DNA of 55,048 nt from CAZSWS01 sp964610765 (lineage in GTDB: Bacteria; Bacteroidota; Bacteroidia; Bacteroidales; Tannerellaceae), in NCBI GenBank assembly GCA_964610765.1, contig CAZSWS010000010.1:1-55048 (forward strand), given 5' to 3'. Both the position numbers and the translations under genes were made by a program. The notes under the pieces were generated by a model that did not search any database, had not been told where the DNA came from, and saw only the letters and a list, made by a program, of their open reading frames with translations. Numbering within the stretch: position 1 is the stretch's first letter; each line of letters starts with the position of its first letter. Shown piece after piece: positions 7,466 to 16,406 of the stretch.

Positions 7466-10400
7466 TTATTTCAAATCTTGCAGTAAAGATTGTACAGCTC
7501 TTTCTAGCTGTAAGTCTTTTCCTTCAAGGGTTGAAGCCGGATCATTATAGACTTCAATATCCGGTTGTAGTTCTTGATTTTCCAGATAGTTACCTCGCAT
7601 ATCTTTAACCGCAACTTGTGGGATACCAAAAACAATGGATGGGTCAATCTGAGACTCCCACCATACGGCAGTCATCGTTCCCGGTACCGGAGCACCTATT
7701 AATTTACCAATCCCCAATTCTTTATATAACCAGGGGAAACCATGTGCATTAGAGTAGTTGTCTTCGCAAATCAGTACAGCCGATGGCTTAGTCCATTTAT
7801 TAAATGGATCGCTACCTATATATTGTCCTCTTGGCTCAAAACGTTGATATTCTTTTCCGGACAATAAAGTTGCTAAATCATCATGCAACCAACCGCCCCC
7901 ATTGTGGCGTGTATCAACTACTACTGCTTCTTTATTCCGACAACGACCTAGCAGTTCTGAATAAACAACACGGAAGCTGGGACTATCCATACCTTTCACA
8001 TGTACATAACCTATGCGACCTCCGGATAATTTGTCTACCATTTCTCTGCGTTGTTCTACCCAACGGGTATATAAAAGTCCATTTTGACTTCCATAAGAAA
8101 TAGGCTTCACCCACTCTTCGCGTTCTTTTCCTTTTGATGGTTTAAAAGTAACTAGTACTTTCTTTCCTACTTTACCTTCTAACAACGGATAGTAGTCTTT
8201 TCCTTTAAGTATAGCCTCACCATCAATCTTCAAAATAACCGTACCAGCATCTATTTTGCTATTCGCTCTATCTAATGGACCTTGCTTAATTATTTCCTTT
8301 ATCTTAATTCCATCTCCATCATAGTCTTCATCGACAAATATCCCCAAAGAACCTGTAGCAAGAGCTGACGAACCATAGCTTCTAGCTCCTGTATGAGAGC
8401 CATTTAGTTCACCCAGTAGTTCGGAAAGCATCTCTGCAAAATCTTGGTTATTGTTTATATGTGGAAGGAAACGTTCATAGTTCGTTTTATACATGTCCCA
8501 ATCTGCACCGTGCAAATCAGTCACATAGAATTTATCTTTCACTTGCTTCCAGGCATGCTCATAAATGTATTTACGCTCTGCTTCCGGACGATAGTTAAAT
8601 TCAGCCCGAATATTGATAAATGTTGTTTTACCACTATTCATGTCAATCTTTTTTAGTTGTCCACCAGCAATCATATAAATAGCAGACATACTCTTATCTG
8701 TTGCTATTCGGCCGGCACCACTACCTTTGGCTAAGATTCGACTGGAGTAATCTTTTAAATCATGCACCCATAAGTCATAACTACCTTCAAAACGAGTTAA
8801 GTAATAGAGTTTATTACCTTCTTTATTTAAGATAGCGTCAGCTAAAGATGAAGAGTTTGGAGTAAGCTTCATGGTTCTAAAGTTTCTATTTTCAAGTTCA
8901 AACTCTAAATCCTTCACTTTCTTTTCTTTTTTCTCTTCTTTCTTTTCGTCTTTTTTGTCGCCTTCGTCGTCTTTTTTCTCTTCTTTTTCACCCGGGTTAA
9001 CCCAAGTCGCCAACTCTTCTTTGCTCATCCTAAACTTATCGAATGCCTCGTTATCAAAAAACATGATGTAAGCATCAGAGTGTGCGCCCCAGCTTCCGTG
9101 ACTACGATATCCGGCGCGATCTGAGAACCATAGCATCGCCTTTCCATCTAACACAAACTGACCATTCGAATCAGAATAACCACTTTCAGTCAGATTGGTC
9201 AAAGCCTTTTGGTCGCCATCTGCTTTTACTAAGGCAACATCAACATTGTTCCAACCACCAATACCAATATACTTAACCAATAACCATTTGCTATCCGGAG
9301 ACCAACTAAACCATTGGTCACCATCTGCATAAGAATAATTGAACTTACCATCTAATACGGTACGTACTTTTTTATTCTTTAAAGTAACTATTTGTAACGT
9401 GGTACGATCTTCTAAAAAAGCCACTTCTTTACCATCCGGTGAATATAATGGTTGGAAAGCTGCAATTGCAGACTTAGTGATTTGCTCTTCTTCAAACTCC
9501 AGAGCATACACAAAGTTTTTATCGTCTTTTTTCTTCAATGATGTTTGATAAATATTCCATAGTCCATCACGTTCGGCAGCATAAATCAAAGAACGTCCAT
9601 CAGGGCTAAAAGACACACTTCTCTCTTGCTCCGGAGTATCTGTGATACGACGTGTAGTTCCATATTCAACTGAAGAAACAAACACATCACCTCTGATAAT
9701 AAAAGCAACCTCTTTACCATCAGGAGATACTGATAAGTCTCTAGCTCCAGAACTAAAGTTTATTTGTCTGAGTTTATTTTCAATATCATCTGCTATAATC
9801 TGAACTGCTATTTTCTGAGGCGCTGAACCCTCTTTCATTGTATATAGCTCGCCATTATATGAGAAGCTTAGCAAGCCATTCTTACTAGAGGTAAGAAAAC
9901 GAACAGGATGATTCGAAAAAGTGGTCAATTGAGTGGGTTCAGAACTATCCAATGATTGTTTATAGACATTAAAAGAACCATTCCGCTCACTTAGGTAATA
10001 AAAAGAGTTGCCATCTGCCGTCCATACCGGATTTCTATCTTCACCTCTAAAGGTAGTCAGTTGCTTATATTTATTTTCTGAGGTAGGTTCATAAACCCAT
10101 ATATCACGCGCTATAGATGACTGATGATGTTTACGCCATTTGTCTTCAACACCTTTTAAATCATGATACAACACTTTACTGCCATCAGGGCTAAATGAGA
10201 TATTCTCCATGGGCCACTCAGAAAAGCGAGTGGGACGTCCTCCTTGTGTATCTACCTCATATAGCTGAATAAATAAACCTGAAGGGAACTGGCTATTCTT
10301 ACTATCCGGCTGGGTATATGAAGAGTAAATAATATGCTCTTGATCACGAAACGCTACAGGAGTTTCATTTCCAGAAAAAGTCGTCAGGCGAGTAGGCTCA

Positions 10401-10693
10401 CCCCCTTCGGCCGACATAAGGTAGATATCCAATCCACCTTTCCTGTCCGAGGCAAAAGCTATTTTAGATCCATCCGGCGACCAAATTGGATTCGTATCAT
10501 AGGAAGGATGGGTTGTAAGCTGAACAGCCTTTCCCCCTGATGATGATACCTTGTAGATATCTCCTTTATAACAAAAAGCGATTTGGCTTCCATCCGGAGA
10601 AATCGCAGAGTAACGCATCCACAATGGATTGTCCTCTCCCTTTGCTGCTAAAAATGTCAGAACAGCAATAGCAGTTAGTAATACTTTTTTCAT
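7466..10693 (-). CDS. Tricorn-type protease, S41 family, exported
   Basis: A 1075-residue protein with a signal peptide (MKKVLLTAIAVLTFLAAKG), so it is periplasmic or outer-membrane facing. The first half has PD40/WD40-like beta-propeller repeats, seen as recurring SPDGxxI(A/L)F and TxxPxxD(T/R)xPxWSPDG phrases. A Lys/Glu/Asp-rich linker lies near residues 550-590. It is followed by the tricorn C1 region, a PDZ-like domain (GDGIKIKEIIKQGPLDRA) and the S41 peptidase core. His767 in GSHTGA and Ser981 in NYSNAHGF are the likely catalytic pair. Bacterial tricorn homologues are peptidases of unclear substrate. The residue after the nucleophile is Asn here, where archaeal tricorn has Asp. Confidence 0.9.
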   Translation of the reverse strand: MKKVLLTAIAVLTFLAAKGEDNPLWMRYSAISPDGSQIAFCYKGDIYKVSSSGGKAVQLTTHPSYDTNPIWSPDGSKIAFASDRKGGLDIYLMSAEGGEPTRLTTFSGNETPVAFRDQEHIIYSSYTQPDSKNSQFPSGLFIQLYEVDTQGGRPTRFSEWPMENISFSPDGSKVLYHDLKGVEDKWRKHHQSSIARDIWVYEPTSENKYKQLTTFRGEDRNPVWTADGNSFYYLSERNGSFNVYKQSLDSSEPTQLTTFSNHPVRFLTSSKNGLLSFSYNGELYTMKEGSAPQKIAVQIIADDIENKLRQINFSSGARDLSVSPDGKEVAFIIRGDVFVSSVEYGTTRRITDTPEQERSVSFSPDGRSLIYAAERDGLWNIYQTSLKKKDDKNFVYALEFEEEQITKSAIAAFQPLYSPDGKEVAFLEDRTTLQIVTLKNKKVRTVLDGKFNYSYADGDQWFSWSPDSKWLLVKYIGIGGWNNVDVALVKADGDQKALTNLTESGYSDSNGQFVLDGKAMLWFSDRAGYRSHGSWGAHSDAYIMFFDNEAFDKFRMSKEELATWVNPGEKEEKKDDEGDKKDEKKEEKKEKKVKDLEFELENRNFRTMKLTPNSSSLADAILNKEGNKLYYLTRFEGSYDLWVHDLKDYSSRILAKGSGAGRIATDKSMSAIYMIAGGQLKKIDMNSGKTTFINIRAEFNYRPEAERKYIYEHAWKQVKDKFYVTDLHGADWDMYKTNYERFLPHINNNQDFAEMLSELLGELNGSHTGARSYGSSALATGSLGIFVDEDYDGDGIKIKEIIKQGPLDRANSKIDAGTVILKIDGEAILKGKDYYPLLEGKVGKKVLVTFKPSKGKEREEWVKPISYGSQNGLLYTRWVEQRREMVDKLSGGRIGYVHVKGMDSPSFRVVYSELLGRCRNKEAVVVDTRHNGGGWLHDDLATLLSGKEYQRFEPRGQYIGSDPFNKWTKPSAVLICEDNYSNAHGFPWLYKELGIGKLIGAPVPGTMTAVWWESQIDPSIVFGIPQVAVKDMRGNYLENQELQPDIEVYNDPASTLEGKDLQLERAVQSLLQDLK

Positions 10694-10756
10694 CTCTATA
10701 TAAATTGTTTTCTTATAAGCTTTATGACTCTATACAAAGCTTTTATGTTCAGCGAG

Positions 10757-10764
10757 CAAAAGTA
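10757..10764 (-). promoter_or_regulatory. Bacteroides -7 box for tricorn gene
   Basis: TACTTTTG on the minus strand matches TAnnTTTG and lies 63 bases before the start codon. A good -33 partner is not evident. Confidence 0.5.
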
Positions 10765-10769
10765 CAAAA

Positions 10770-11066
10770 AAAGAATGAGTCTAAGTTAGTAACCAAAAGG
10801 ATGGAGTGCATTTTTGCTAAGTCTACATAAATTACCTTCATTTCTATCTTAAATAAAGTGTGTCATGAATATATAGTTATTCAACTAAGTGGAGTATATG
10901 AAACGACACATGATTTTTTGTTAAATCACTCAAACCCATGAGAATAAAAAATCTGTGATGTTACGATTGCGTTATAAATAAGTAAAGGTGTACGTGATTG
11001 CTCACGCAATTCCATACTACCTTAGTGTTAAGAAAATTATCATTCTAGTATGAAATGTGCAAAAAT
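10770..11066. other. Gene-free stretch
   Basis: About 300 bases of AT-rich sequence between the tricorn promoter and the terminator of the lipoprotein gene. I see no coding frame and no RNA gene. TGTGTC near 10858 is matched by GACACA about 45 bases on, which may be chance. Confidence 0.5.
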
Positions 11067-11097
11067 AAAGACGAGATAGTCAAGCTACCCCGTCTTT
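11067..11097 (-). terminator. Minus-strand terminator of the lipoprotein gene
   Basis: Read on the minus strand this forms a 13-bp stem with loop CTTGA followed by ATTTTTG. Two positions pair only as G-U on the minus strand and would be A-C mismatches on the plus strand, so it is directional. Confidence 0.8.
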
Positions 11098-11160
11098 AAA
11101 ACATTAATTCAGTAAAGGACTAATATATACTTATATATTGTTTTAGTTTAATAGTTTTCC

Positions 11161-11784
11161 TTATTTTTTCAGCGTAAAATTGAACGTTACAGACTCGAAA
11201 GTATCTACCGGAACTTCTGTTTCACCTTGAAGCTTTGTAACACTTTCAGCAGTAAAGCTAAACACCAATCCTTTTGTTTTCACTTCATAATCACCTTTCG
11301 TTTCTGCTTTTATGCTTACTTTTATATTGAATGTAGTAGCTTCTTCAGATCCTTCTTCAGTAGGAAGTGTAACCGACAACAAAAGAGGTTCCGGCTTTAA
11401 GTTTAAATGAACAAAGTCAAATTCAGCTGCTACTGCCGGTTCGTAACCTATTGCATAGCTAACATCGCCTAATGCTTGAATAATAGCCAGAGCCTGATCT
11501 TCTCCAGCAACACCTAAAACGATATCATCGATTGGAAGTTTAGCAATATAAATCGTGTCTTTGTCTACTTTTGCGCTAACATCTTTGCCTGGTTGTTCTT
11601 CAGTTGAATCAAAATTAGTTTTCGTAATCATCTTACCGGTGAAGTCACCATATACTACTTCTTTTGTTACCTCAGGATTTTTAACTTTATCATCGTCATC
11701 ATCACTACAAGAAACAAAGCCTAAAGTAAAGATAAGTGCGATTGCAGAAGCAAATAGTTTGTTGAATTTCAAAAAATCTTTCAT
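11161..11784 (-). CDS. Small lipoprotein, DUF4840-like
   Basis: A 207-residue lipoprotein: basic start, hydrophobic stretch and lipobox FVSC with Cys26, followed at once by SDDDDD, an acidic run of the kind that sends Bacteroidetes lipoproteins to the cell surface. The mature part is a predicted all-beta domain (YGDFTGKMI at its start, VTFNFTLKK at its end) that resembles the DUF4840 family from memory. No enzyme motif is visible and the role is unknown. It is a single-gene unit with its own terminator at 11067-11097. I found no convincing TAnnTTTG promoter in its 270-bp upstream region. Confidence 0.75.
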   Translation of the reverse strand: MKDFLKFNKLFASAIALIFTLGFVSCSDDDDDKVKNPEVTKEVVYGDFTGKMITKTNFDSTEEQPGKDVSAKVDKDTIYIAKLPIDDIVLGVAGEDQALAIIQALGDVSYAIGYEPAVAAEFDFVHLNLKPEPLLLSVTLPTEEGSEEATTFNIKVSIKAETKGDYEVKTKGLVFSFTAESVTKLQGETEVPVDTFESVTFNFTLKK

Positions 11785-11957
11785 AATTGTTTTTTTATTG
11801 TTTTAAATTAGTCCACTATAACCTAAGATGCGAATGCTTTAAGAATGCTGCATTTAAAAAGGTTAAAGAGAATCAACGGATTTGAATAAAAAAAGGTAAT
11901 TCTTTAAGTATAAACTTGTTTCAAGAAATAAAAATCGAGTCAAAAAAGAGAGGAAAA

Positions 11958-12680
11958 TCAATGTTTTAAGTAGAAATCAGCAGTCATTTCTTTATATTCA
12001 TCTGTATATTGGTGGCGAGAAAGCTCAATAGTCAACTGATTATAATGAGTTTGTCCATCATCTCTACCAAGCATTAAAGATAGCAAGCTGCGCTTTGGCA
12101 TAGCCCCGGAAACCGTAATAACATCTGTACGAGCAGCTATATATAGACCATACTTCAAGGCTGATTTTGCCATCTTTTCAGCCATTTCATAAGGGAGTAC
12201 TACAGCTAAACGACCCAATGGATTCATAAGCGCAACCGAGTTTTCTAAAAAAACCTCTAGCGGCAATGCATCAGCATGTCGTGCGAGAGAGCGCCCTTTA
12301 TCGGGTGACAATAGGGAGTTAGCGAAATAGGGAGGATTGGATACAATTAAATCATAACGTCTGGATGGGTATTTTTCAGCAAAGTTTTGTAAAGATATGT
12401 GCTTTACTTGTATCTGTTCTTTAAAAGGAGATTCAGCCACATTAGCTGCAGCCTGAAGAGAAGCTGACTGATCCAAGTCGATAGCAACAATAGATGCCAA
12501 AGGATTACGCTGCGCCAACATTAAAGCTATCAAACCAGTACCCGTGCCTACATCTAGAATATGAGATGCTTTTTCAACATCCGCCCAAGCACCAAGTAAG
12601 ACTCCGTCAGTTCCGACCTTCATCGAACAGCGGTCATGCCAAACTGTAAACTTTTTAAACTTAAAATATGGATTTGCCAT
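11958..12680 (-). CDS. trmN6: tRNA1(Val) (adenine(37)-N6)-methyltransferase
   Basis: A class I SAM-dependent methyltransferase of 240 residues that modifies A37 of tRNA-Val (YfiC/TrmN6 family). The SAM site is ILDVGTGTGLIALMLAQR, and NPPYF is the N6-adenine catalytic motif. The N terminus FKFKKFTVWHDRCSMKVGTDGVLLGAW is characteristic of the family. The start is set at ATG 12680: the in-frame TTG at 12704 is the end of the -7 box TATTTTTG, so it could not be translated from this promoter. It is divergent from lon with nearly touching promoters. Confidence 0.92.
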   Translation of the reverse strand: MANPYFKFKKFTVWHDRCSMKVGTDGVLLGAWADVEKASHILDVGTGTGLIALMLAQRNPLASIVAIDLDQSASLQAAANVAESPFKEQIQVKHISLQNFAEKYPSRRYDLIVSNPPYFANSLLSPDKGRSLARHADALPLEVFLENSVALMNPLGRLAVVLPYEMAEKMAKSALKYGLYIAARTDVITVSGAMPKRSLLSLMLGRDDGQTHYNQLTIELSRHQYTDEYKEMTADFYLKH

Positions 12681-12701
12681 CCTTTGCGATGAATTAATCT
12701 G

Positions 12702-12731
12702 CAAAAATAGTTGTATTATTCAGGTTTACAA
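12702..12731 (-). promoter_or_regulatory. Promoter of trmN6
   Basis: On the minus strand TTG (12729-12731), a 19-bp spacer and TATTTTTG (12702-12709) match the Bacteroides consensus. Transcription would start near 12696, about 15 bases before ATG 12680. Confidence 0.7.
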
Positions 12732-12733
12732 TG

Positions 12734-12761
12734 TTTGGCATAGTTTTTGAACTTATCTTTG
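12734..12761 (+). promoter_or_regulatory. Promoter of lon
   Basis: TTTG (12734-12737), a 16-bp spacer and TATCTTTG (12754-12761). It lies back to back with the trmN6 promoter, only 2 bp apart, so the two may compete for sigma factor or share control. Confidence 0.7.
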
Positions 12762-12788
12762 CATTATTCACGAAAACAAGAAAAATAA

Positions 12789-15254
12789 ATGAAGAAAAAA
12801 CGCTCACTTCTTTTATCTGACGATATATTTGATGACATGGATGATGATTTAAGCATTGTAGTACCCATTATTTCAGAATTTGAAAATGATGAAGACTTCA
12901 CAAAAGGCTTAGAGGACATGGATACAAACATTCCTATTGTTCCACTTAGAAATATGGTTTTATTTCCCGGAATAGCTATACCTGTCATTGTTGGCAGAGA
13001 GAAGTCAATGCGATTAATGAAAGATGCTGTAGCCAAGAAACTCATGGTGGGTGTAGTTTGTCAAAAAGACTCGGAAATAGAAGAACCTGAACTCGAGGAT
13101 TTGCATCCAATTGGCGTTGTTGGTGAGGTATTGAGAATATTAGAAATGCCTGACGGAACAACTACCGTAATTATTCAAGGGAAAAAACGATTCTCTATCA
13201 ATGAGCTAACACAAACTGAACCTTATTTAAAAGGATCAGTCACTTTATTGGAAGATACCATTCCGGATAAATCAGACAGAGAGTTCGAAGCATTAACTTC
13301 AACGATTAAGGATTTAATAGTAAAAATACTCACATCACTTGGAGATGTTCCGAGAGAGTTGTTAGTATCTATCAATAAAAGCAAGAACGCACAATATCTC
13401 ATCAATTTTGGTAGTTGTAACGTCTTGAGTAGTGCAACTGAAAAACAAGAACTTTTGTCCATTGGTGACTTGAAAGACAGAGCCTATCGCCTACTCTTCA
13501 TTTTGAATAGAGAATATCAACTGATGCAGCTTAAAGCATCTATTCAGATGAAAACGCACGAAGACATCAATAAGCAACAAAAAGAGTATTTCCTTCAACA
13601 ACAAATTAAGGCGATTCAAGAAGAGCTAGGCGGAAGCATGAATGACATAGAGGTCAAAGAGCTCAAAAAGAAAGCTAAAAAGAAAAAATGGCCGGAATAT
13701 GTAGCTCAGGCTTTTGAAAAAGAACTGAGCAAACTAGAACGTATTAATCCACAATCGCCGGATTACTCTATACAAATGCAATATGTACAAACAATTGTCA
13801 ACCTTCCATGGCAGGAATATAGTAAAGACAATTTCAACTTAACTCATGCTAAACGTGTGCTTAACCGCGATCACTATGGCATGGAAAAGGTGAAAGAACG
13901 CATTTTGGAGCATTTGGCAGTGCTAAAGCTTAAGAATGACTTTCGCTCTCCTATCATCTGTTTATATGGACCTCCCGGAGTAGGTAAAACTTCTCTGGGC
14001 AAATCTATTGCAGAAGCATTAAATAGAAAATATGTACGTATATCTCTAGGCGGTCTACATGATGAGGCTGAAATTCGAGGACACAGAAGAACTTATATTG
14101 GTGCTATGAGTGGACGAATCATTCAAAACATCCTAAAAGCAGGTACTTCTAACCCGGTCTTTGTTTTAGACGAAATAGATAAAGTAGGAGCCGACTTCAA
14201 AGGAGATCCGGCATCTGCCTTGCTGGAAGTACTGGATCCGGAGCAAAACTCAGCATTTCATGATAACTATCTGGATATTGACTATGACTTAAGCAAAGTA
14301 ATGTTTGTAGCTACGGCTAACAACTTAAACACTATTTCTCAACCGCTACTTGATCGGATGGAGCTCATTGAAGTATCCGGCTATATTCAAGAGGAGAAAG
14401 AGCAAATTGCTATCAAACACTTAATTCCCAAACAGCTGGAAGCACATGGTTTGAAAAAGTCTGACCTTAAGATTCCTAAGAAAACGGTTTCAGAAATTAT
14501 TGAATCATACACGAGAGAAAGTGGAGTGCGTGAATTAGATAAACAAATAGCTAAAGTGATGCGTAAGTCTGCCGTTGCTATTGCTATGGATGATAACACA
14601 AAAGTCAGCACGATCGAGCCCAATAGCTTAAAAGAAATTCTGGGAGTTCCTCCTTATTCAAGAGATAAATATCAAGGGAATGAATATGCGGGTGTAGTCA
14701 CTGGACTAGCTTGGACAGCAGTAGGAGGTGAAATCTTGTTTGTCGAGACCAGTCTTAGTAAAGGGAAAGGTTCAAAACTGACTATTACCGGTAACCTAGG
14801 TGATGTCATGAAAGAATCTGCGGTTATTGCATTAGAATATGTACATGCTCATGCCAAGCAATTAAATATTCCGGAAGAAATGTTTGAAAGTTGGAATGTA
14901 CATATTCATGTGCCTGAAGGAGCTATACCCAAAGATGGACCGAGTGCCGGAGTTACAATGATAACCTCATTGGTTTCAGCTTTCACTCAACAAAAGGTGA
15001 AAAAGAATTTGGCAATGACCGGCGAGATTACCCTAAGAGGTAAAGTTCTTCCGGTTGGAGGTATTAAAGAAAAAATACTAGCTGCTAAAAGAGCCGGAAT
15101 TAAAGAAATCATTCTTTCGGAAGAAAACTTGAAAGATATCAGCGAAATTCCTGATAAGTATTTATCAGGGTTGACTTTCCATTATGTAAAAGATATTATG
15201 GAAGTCCTTGAGATAGCCATCACCCAACAAAAGGTAAAGACTCCTCTATTCTAA
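12789..15254 (+). CDS. lon: ATP-dependent protease Lon
   Basis: This is the cytosolic AAA+ protease that degrades misfolded and regulatory proteins. The 821 residues hold an N-terminal LON substrate-binding domain (about 45-250, IPIVPLRNMVLFPG at its start), a coiled-coil segment rich in Lys and Gln, an AAA+ module with Walker A GPPGVGKTS and Walker B VFVLDEIDK, and the C-terminal peptidase. The catalytic dyad is Ser719 (DGPSAGV) and Lys762 (GGIKEK), 43 residues apart as in E. coli. The acidic first 40 residues are an extension over E. coli Lon (784). A terminator follows. Confidence 0.97.
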   Translation: MKKKRSLLLSDDIFDDMDDDLSIVVPIISEFENDEDFTKGLEDMDTNIPIVPLRNMVLFPGIAIPVIVGREKSMRLMKDAVAKKLMVGVVCQKDSEIEEPELEDLHPIGVVGEVLRILEMPDGTTTVIIQGKKRFSINELTQTEPYLKGSVTLLEDTIPDKSDREFEALTSTIKDLIVKILTSLGDVPRELLVSINKSKNAQYLINFGSCNVLSSATEKQELLSIGDLKDRAYRLLFILNREYQLMQLKASIQMKTHEDINKQQKEYFLQQQIKAIQEELGGSMNDIEVKELKKKAKKKKWPEYVAQAFEKELSKLERINPQSPDYSIQMQYVQTIVNLPWQEYSKDNFNLTHAKRVLNRDHYGMEKVKERILEHLAVLKLKNDFRSPIICLYGPPGVGKTSLGKSIAEALNRKYVRISLGGLHDEAEIRGHRRTYIGAMSGRIIQNILKAGTSNPVFVLDEIDKVGADFKGDPASALLEVLDPEQNSAFHDNYLDIDYDLSKVMFVATANNLNTISQPLLDRMELIEVSGYIQEEKEQIAIKHLIPKQLEAHGLKKSDLKIPKKTVSEIIESYTRESGVRELDKQIAKVMRKSAVAIAMDDNTKVSTIEPNSLKEILGVPPYSRDKYQGNEYAGVVTGLAWTAVGGEILFVETSLSKGKGSKLTITGNLGDVMKESAVIALEYVHAHAKQLNIPEEMFESWNVHIHVPEGAIPKDGPSAGVTMITSLVSAFTQQKVKKNLAMTGEITLRGKVLPVGGIKEKILAAKRAGIKEIILSEENLKDISEIPDKYLSGLTFHYVKDIMEVLEIAITQQKVKTPLF

Positions 15255-15276
15255 AAGATTTGATAATGTAATGATA

Positions 15277-15307
15277 AAAAAAGCCGGCTATTATAGTCGG
15301 CTTTTTT
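15277..15307 (+). terminator. Terminator of lon
   Basis: A 14-bp stem (AAAAAAGCCGGCTA with TAGTCGGCTTTTTT) and 3-nt loop. Its single non-Watson-Crick position is G-U on the plus strand, so it favours lon. Confidence 0.85.
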
Positions 15308-15329
15308 AGTATGATTACTTAAGGAAGTC

Positions 15330-16283
15330 TTATTTATTAAACTTTGCTTTAAGCTTTGACAGCATATCTTGCGTCATCGCATCTAAGTCGAATTGGGGTT
15401 TCCAATCCCATTCTTCGCGAGCTGCACTATCATCTAAGGAATTAGGCCAAGATTCAGCAATGGCTTGACGTAATGGGTCTACATCATATTCCATCGTGAA
15501 CTCCGGCATATATTTTTTGATGTTATTAAAGATGATTTCCGGATCGAAACTCATAGATGCAATATTAAAAGAGTTCCGATGTCTTAAACGTCTAGGATCT
15601 GCTTCCATTATCTGAATAGCAGCATGTAATGCATCAGGCATATACATCATATCCATATACGTCCCGGCAGCTATAGGGCAAACAAAGTGACCATCACGAA
15701 CTGCTGAATAATATATATCTACAGCGTAATCTGTTGTTCCGCCTCCGGGAGGAGCAACATAGGAAATTAAGCCCGGGAAACGTACCGAACGTGTATCTAC
15801 ACCAAAACGTGTATAGTAGTAGTCACTTAAAAGCTCTCCACTCACTTTAGTAACACCATACATTGTACGAGGTCTGCAGATGGTATCTTGAGGGGTTTCG
15901 TCTTTTGGTGTATTATTACCAAAAACACCTATTGAGCTAGGAGTAAACACAGCACATTGTTTTTCTCGAGCTACTTCTAATACATTAAACAAACCGCCTA
16001 AGCCAACCTCCCAGGCCAACTGAGGCTTCTTTTCAGCCACAGCAGACAGCAAAGCTGCTAAATTGTAAATGGTATCAATATTGTATTTTGAAACGGCATC
16101 AGCAATGTGTTGAGGGTTCGTAATATCTACTATGGCACTGGGACCACTTTCCATTACTTCATCCGTAGGCTTAACACCTTCAATATACCCTGCTACAACA
16201 TGACCGCTGTAACGCTTTCTTAACTCCATGGTAAGCTCAGTACCAATTTGTCCACTAGAACCAATTATTAAAATGTTATTCAT
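15330..16283 (-). CDS. NAD-dependent L-threonine 3-dehydrogenase, SDR type
   Basis: A 317-residue short-chain (extended SDR) enzyme. It has a Rossmann motif GSSGQIG (residues 8-14), Ser117 in TPSSIGVFG, and the Tyr142/Lys146 pair in YGVTK. The phrases PGGGTTDYAVDIYY and DMMYMPDAL mark the epimerase-like threonine dehydrogenases, which oxidise threonine to 2-amino-3-ketobutyrate. The divergently placed kbl encodes the next enzyme, which strongly supports this call. The start is ATG 16283; the TTG at 16301 is the tail of the -7 box TAATTTTG. It is unrelated to the zinc-dependent Tdh of E. coli. Confidence 0.9.
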   Translation of the reverse strand: MNNILIIGSSGQIGTELTMELRKRYSGHVVAGYIEGVKPTDEVMESGPSAIVDITNPQHIADAVSKYNIDTIYNLAALLSAVAEKKPQLAWEVGLGGLFNVLEVAREKQCAVFTPSSIGVFGNNTPKDETPQDTICRPRTMYGVTKVSGELLSDYYYTRFGVDTRSVRFPGLISYVAPPGGGTTDYAVDIYYSAVRDGHFVCPIAAGTYMDMMYMPDALHAAIQIMEADPRRLRHRNSFNIASMSFDPEIIFNNIKKYMPEFTMEYDVDPLRQAIAESWPNSLDDSAAREEWDWKPQFDLDAMTQDMLSKLKAKFNK

Positions 16284-16298
16284 CTCCGCTTTTTTCGG

Positions 16299-16306
16299 CA
16301 AAATTA
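16299..16306 (-). promoter_or_regulatory. Bacteroides -7 box for threonine dehydrogenase
   Basis: TAATTTTG on the minus strand ends 15 bases before ATG 16283, which gives a leader of about ten bases or less. Confidence 0.6.
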
Positions 16307-16346
16307 AATAGAATATTCATCTAAAGAAAGATATTCCTCATTCTTT

Positions 16347-16377
16347 TTTGACAATATGAAAAAAATGAAGAACTTTG
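16347..16377 (+). promoter_or_regulatory. Candidate promoter of kbl
   Basis: TTTG (16347-16350), an exact 19-bp spacer and GAACTTTG (16370-16377), one mismatch from TAnnTTTG. The start codon is 29 bases downstream. Confidence 0.45.
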
Positions 16378-16406
16378 TTAGGAAAATAACTTAAAAAGAG
16401 ACTACT

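Noticed and set aside
8871..9071. Ser/Phe-rich small protein
   Set aside because: It is the antisense reading of the Lys/Glu/Asp-rich linker of the tricorn protease.
15330..16283. UDP-sugar epimerase
   Set aside because: The SDR fold fits, but the TTDYAVD phrase and the divergent kbl favour threonine dehydrogenase.
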